Positions 12,823-14,859 of a stretch of 14,859 nucleotides of DNA are shown here, one piece after another. Origin of the DNA: Bacillota bacterium (GTDB lineage Bacteria > Bacillota > Clostridia > Clostridiales > Clostridiaceae); assembly GCA_030706015.1 (NCBI GenBank), contig JAUZPI010000094.1:1-14859 (forward strand). Direction: 5' to 3'. Every line of letters starts with the position of its first letter. Within the stretch, counting starts at the first letter, position 1. The notes beneath the pieces were generated by a model. The model was not told where the DNA came from. It ran no database searches and saw nothing but the letters and a program-made list of their open reading frames with translations. A program made the translations under genes and the position numbers.

Positions 12823-14400
12823 TTATTTACAATTTTCTTGAGTTATTCTATACTCTACTGAATCCACAAGCGCCTTCCAGCTGGCTTCAATAATATCGTA
12901 AGAAACTCCCACTGTGTTCCATGTCTCTTCTCCATCAGTAGATTCAATAATAACTCTTACTTTTGCACTGGTGGCTTTATCGCCACTAATAACTCTAACC
13001 TTATAATCAGATAAATACATACTGGCTATGCAGTCATAAAATACACTTAGTGCTTTTCTAAGAGCTCTGTCAAGAGCATTTACTGGTCCCTTGCCATCTG
13101 CAGCAGTAACCTCCATAACTCCGTTAACCATTATTTTAACTACCGCTGATGCACTGTACTCTGTATTACTTGGCTTATCTGTTATAACCTTATATTCTAT
13201 AAGTTCAAATGAAGGTTTGAAAAGACCCAATTCTTTCCTTACAAGCAGTTCAAAACTACTTTCAGCTCCCTCGAATTGATAACCTTCATGTTCTAGTTCC
13301 TTAAGTTTTTCAACAATTTGCTTAGTTTCATCGGAATTCTTTTTAATGTCTGGATTAACTTTATTAACTACGGACATTATAGTACTTCTTCCTGAAACCT
13401 CTGACATAACAACGGTTCTTTCATTTCCAACCATCTCCGGTGATATATGTTCAAAAGAACTTGGATTTTTATGAACCGCATCTATATGCATACCACCTTT
13501 ATGTGCAAACGCAAAGTTTCCCACATAAGGTTCTCTCTCATTTGGAGTTACATTACTTATCTCATCGATATATCTGTAAGCAGATGATAAATTTTCTAAG
13601 TTCTCATCAGGAATAGCTTCAAAGCCCATCTTAATATTTAAATCAGCTATAATAGTGCTTAAATTTGCATTTCCACAACGCTCTCCAAGACCATTAAAAG
13701 TACCTTGGACTTGTCTTGCTCCGCATTGTACTGCAACTAGTGAATTTGCCACTGCTGTTCCCGAATCATTATGACAATGTATACCTAAATTGTTAAATTT
13801 GAGTTCATCAACTAGATAGCTTACTATTTCATGGATTTCCATCGGAAGAGTACCACCATTTGTATCACAAAGAGCAATCCAATCAGCACCTGCTTCTTTA
13901 GCGGCTGTAATTGTGTCTACAGCATACTGTTTGTTATTTTTAAATCCATCAAAGAAATGTTCTGCATCAAAAACCACTTCTTTTCCATGTGATTTTAGGT
14001 ACTGAATACTTTCCTTTATCATTGCTAAATTCTCTTCTAAAGTGGTCTTAATTATGTCTGTCACGTGGAAGTCCCAACTCTTGCCAAATATAGCCATAGA
14101 TTCAGCACCGGATTCTATTAGAGCCTTAATACTGCTGTCTTCTTCTGGTTTTATATTAGGTCTTCTGGTGCTTCCAAAAGCACATAGTTTTGCGTTTATG
14201 AACTTATAACCTTTGATTTGGTCAAAAAATTCCTTATCCTTTGGATTTGAACCTGGATTTCCTGCCTCAATATAACTAACACCAATTTCATCAAGTTTTT
14301 TTACAATTTTTATTTTATCTGCCACACTAAAGGAAATTCCTACTGCTTGAGAACCATCTCTCAGGGTACTATCAAAAATATATACTTTTTGTTTCACCAT
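12823..14400 (-). CDS. cimA: (R)-citramalate synthase
   Basis: Condenses pyruvate with acetyl-CoA to citramalate, the first step of threonine-independent isoleucine synthesis. 525 residues. The HMG-lyase-like barrel starts with FDSTLRDGSQ (Arg14, Asp15), carries EAGNPGSNPKD near 45-55 and the metal-binding HCHND at 198-202, followed by GTFNGLGERCGNANL. From about residue 385 to the end is a LeuA-dimer regulatory domain (VKIMVNGVMEVTAADGKGPVNALDRALRKAL), which would bind isoleucine. Length and motifs fit the long CimA type (as in Geobacter and Leptospira) better than 2-isopropylmalate synthase or homocitrate synthase. The ATG overlaps its AAGGGGTGAA site. Directly upstream is a fragment of leuA. 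The name rests on recalled family features; substrate choice would need assay. Confidence 0.92.
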   Translation of the reverse strand: MVKQKVYIFDSTLRDGSQAVGISFSVADKIKIVKKLDEIGVSYIEAGNPGSNPKDKEFFDQIKGYKFINAKLCAFGSTRRPNIKPEEDSSIKALIESGAESMAIFGKSWDFHVTDIIKTTLEENLAMIKESIQYLKSHGKEVVFDAEHFFDGFKNNKQYAVDTITAAKEAGADWIALCDTNGGTLPMEIHEIVSYLVDELKFNNLGIHCHNDSGTAVANSLVAVQCGARQVQGTFNGLGERCGNANLSTIIADLNIKMGFEAIPDENLENLSSAYRYIDEISNVTPNEREPYVGNFAFAHKGGMHIDAVHKNPSSFEHISPEMVGNERTVVMSEVSGRSTIMSVVNKVNPDIKKNSDETKQIVEKLKELEHEGYQFEGAESSFELLVRKELGLFKPSFELIEYKVITDKPSNTEYSASAVVKIMVNGVMEVTAADGKGPVNALDRALRKALSVFYDCIASMYLSDYKVRVISGDKATSAKVRVIIESTDGEETWNTVGVSYDIIEASWKALVDSVEYRITQENCK

Positions 14401-14401
14401 T

Positions 14402-14572
14402 TCACCCCTTTAGGCTTCGTCTGCCTTTTCTATAACCTTCAGTATTTTTCATAATATATTCAATAAACTTATAATAATCAGTAGGTAGTGCATAGCCCAC
14501 TGCATTAGGAATATTAAGCACAGTTGCACCAGCCTTTATAACCTTACTGAATATTTCACATAAAAAAGGGTG
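14402..14572 (-). pseudogene. leuA: Fragment of 2-isopropylmalate synthase (leuA remnant)
   Basis: A frame open from a stop near 14575 to a TGA at 14402-14404 reads KVIKAGATVLNIPNAVGY then ALPTDYYKFIEYIMKNTEG. This matches the internal LeuA segment whose consensus is AGAT-x-(I/L)N(I/V)PDTVGY-x-x-P-x-E(Y/F), about residues 145-190 of a roughly 510-residue enzyme. There is no start codon with a ribosome site, and the conserved Asp-Thr is changed to Asn-Ala, so it is non-functional. The last codons overlap the ribosome site of cimA. cimA itself reads differently at the equivalent position (AGADWIALCDTNGGTLP), so this is not a partial duplication of cimA. It is probably the residue of a leuA, and perhaps leuCD, deleted from this cluster. 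Confidence is limited by its short length. Confidence 0.65.
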
Positions 14573-14576
14573 TTAT

Positions 14577-14617
14577 AATTTATATGTCTTAATCAATTAG
14601 ATTAAGACATATAAATT
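14577..14617 (-). terminator. Terminator after ilvC
   Basis: A perfect 18-bp stem, AATTTATATGTCTTAATC (14577-14594) and its inverse at 14600-14617, around an AATTA loop. It is 10 bases past the ilvC stop. On the minus strand it is followed by ATAACACCC and then TTTTTT, so the U-run is displaced, yet the stem is the longest perfect one in the window. Confidence 0.78.
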
Positions 14618-14627
14618 AACTAATTAT

Positions 14628-14859
14628 TTATTTTTTCATCCATGACATCATTTTTCTAAGTTCTGCACCAACTTCTTCAATTTGATGTTCTGATTCTATT
14701 CTCTTAGTAGCGTTGAAGTATGGTCTGTTTACTTCATTTTCAAGTAACCAGTTTCTTGCGAAAGTACCATTTTGGATGTCTGTAAGTACTCCCTTCATAG
14801 CTTTCTTAGTTTCTTCAGTAACTATCTTAGGTCCTGTTATATAGTCACCATATTCTGCA
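14628..14859 (-). CDS. ilvC: Ketol-acid reductoisomerase, C-terminal end (5' part beyond right edge)
   Basis: The last 76 residues of the NADPH- and magnesium-dependent enzyme that isomerises and reduces acetolactate and acetohydroxybutyrate. Visible is the C-terminal helical knot domain: AEYGDYITGPKIV, the stretch FARNWLLENEVNRPYFNA, and the terminal EEVGAELRKMMSWMKK, all characteristic of class I IlvC. The gene enters from the right edge, so its start, Rossmann domain and cofactor loop cannot be seen. It is upstream of cimA in the same direction but separated by a strong stem-loop and the leuA fragment, so it may be transcribed mainly on its own. Confidence 0.96.
   Translation of the reverse strand, partial: AEYGDYITGPKIVTEETKKAMKGVLTDIQNGTFARNWLLENEVNRPYFNATKRIESEHQIEEVGAELRKMMSWMKK

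Noticed and set aside
14405..14627. T-box or CodY control ahead of cimA
   Set aside because: The T-box sequence (AGGGTGGNACCGCG) is absent from the window on both strands, and I found no convincing 15-base CodY match upstream of cimA, leuB, ilvD or ilvB.

Overview
The window looks like chromosomal DNA from a low-GC, endospore-forming anaerobe of the Clostridium type. It has very AT-rich spacers, AGGAGG-type ribosome binding sites, GTG and TTG starts, two alpha/beta-type small acid-soluble spore proteins, and a secreted amylase behind CcpA-like cre sites. I can place it near Clostridium sensu stricto but cannot name a species. All genes lie on the minus strand except birA. No rRNA, tRNA, CRISPR array, insertion sequence or phage gene is visible.

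Layout from left to right: the N-terminal 362 residues of a secreted GH13 alpha-amylase (the gene runs off the left edge) with a long 5' leader; a roughly 490-base AT-rich spacer; a small standalone NIF3/CutA-like protein; a 168-base spacer holding a nested inverted-repeat element; a bifunctional homocysteine S-methyltransferase/methylenetetrahydrofolate reductase; two spore SASP genes; birA (plus strand) converging on a lipobox-less, membrane-anchored serine beta-lactamase-fold protein, with a shared terminator; bioD preceded by a 49-codon BioY-like remnant with its own promoter and BirA operator; and then a branched-chain amino acid cluster transcribed right to left: ilvC (C-terminal end only), a leuA fragment, cimA, leuB, ilvD, ilvB.

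Two pathways tie the genes together. In the biotin part, BirA is both the biotin ligase and, through its N-terminal helix-turn-helix, the probable repressor of the bioY'-bioD unit, whose promoter is overlapped by a perfect 14-bp inverted repeat of the BirA-operator type. In the amino acid part, CimA makes citramalate from pyruvate and acetyl-CoA, LeuB can oxidise both 3-isopropylmalate and 3-methylmalate, and IlvB, IlvC and IlvD complete isoleucine and valine synthesis. This points to threonine-independent isoleucine synthesis. No leuC, leuD, intact leuA or ilvN is present here.

The most noteworthy non-routine signals are the truncated BioY microprotein under a biotin operator; a decayed leuA fragment directly ahead of cimA; an element at 2081-2188 that could form two mutually exclusive stems; and the amylase leader, which carries an orphan near-perfect Shine-Dalgarno sequence and a hairpin at its predicted 5' end.
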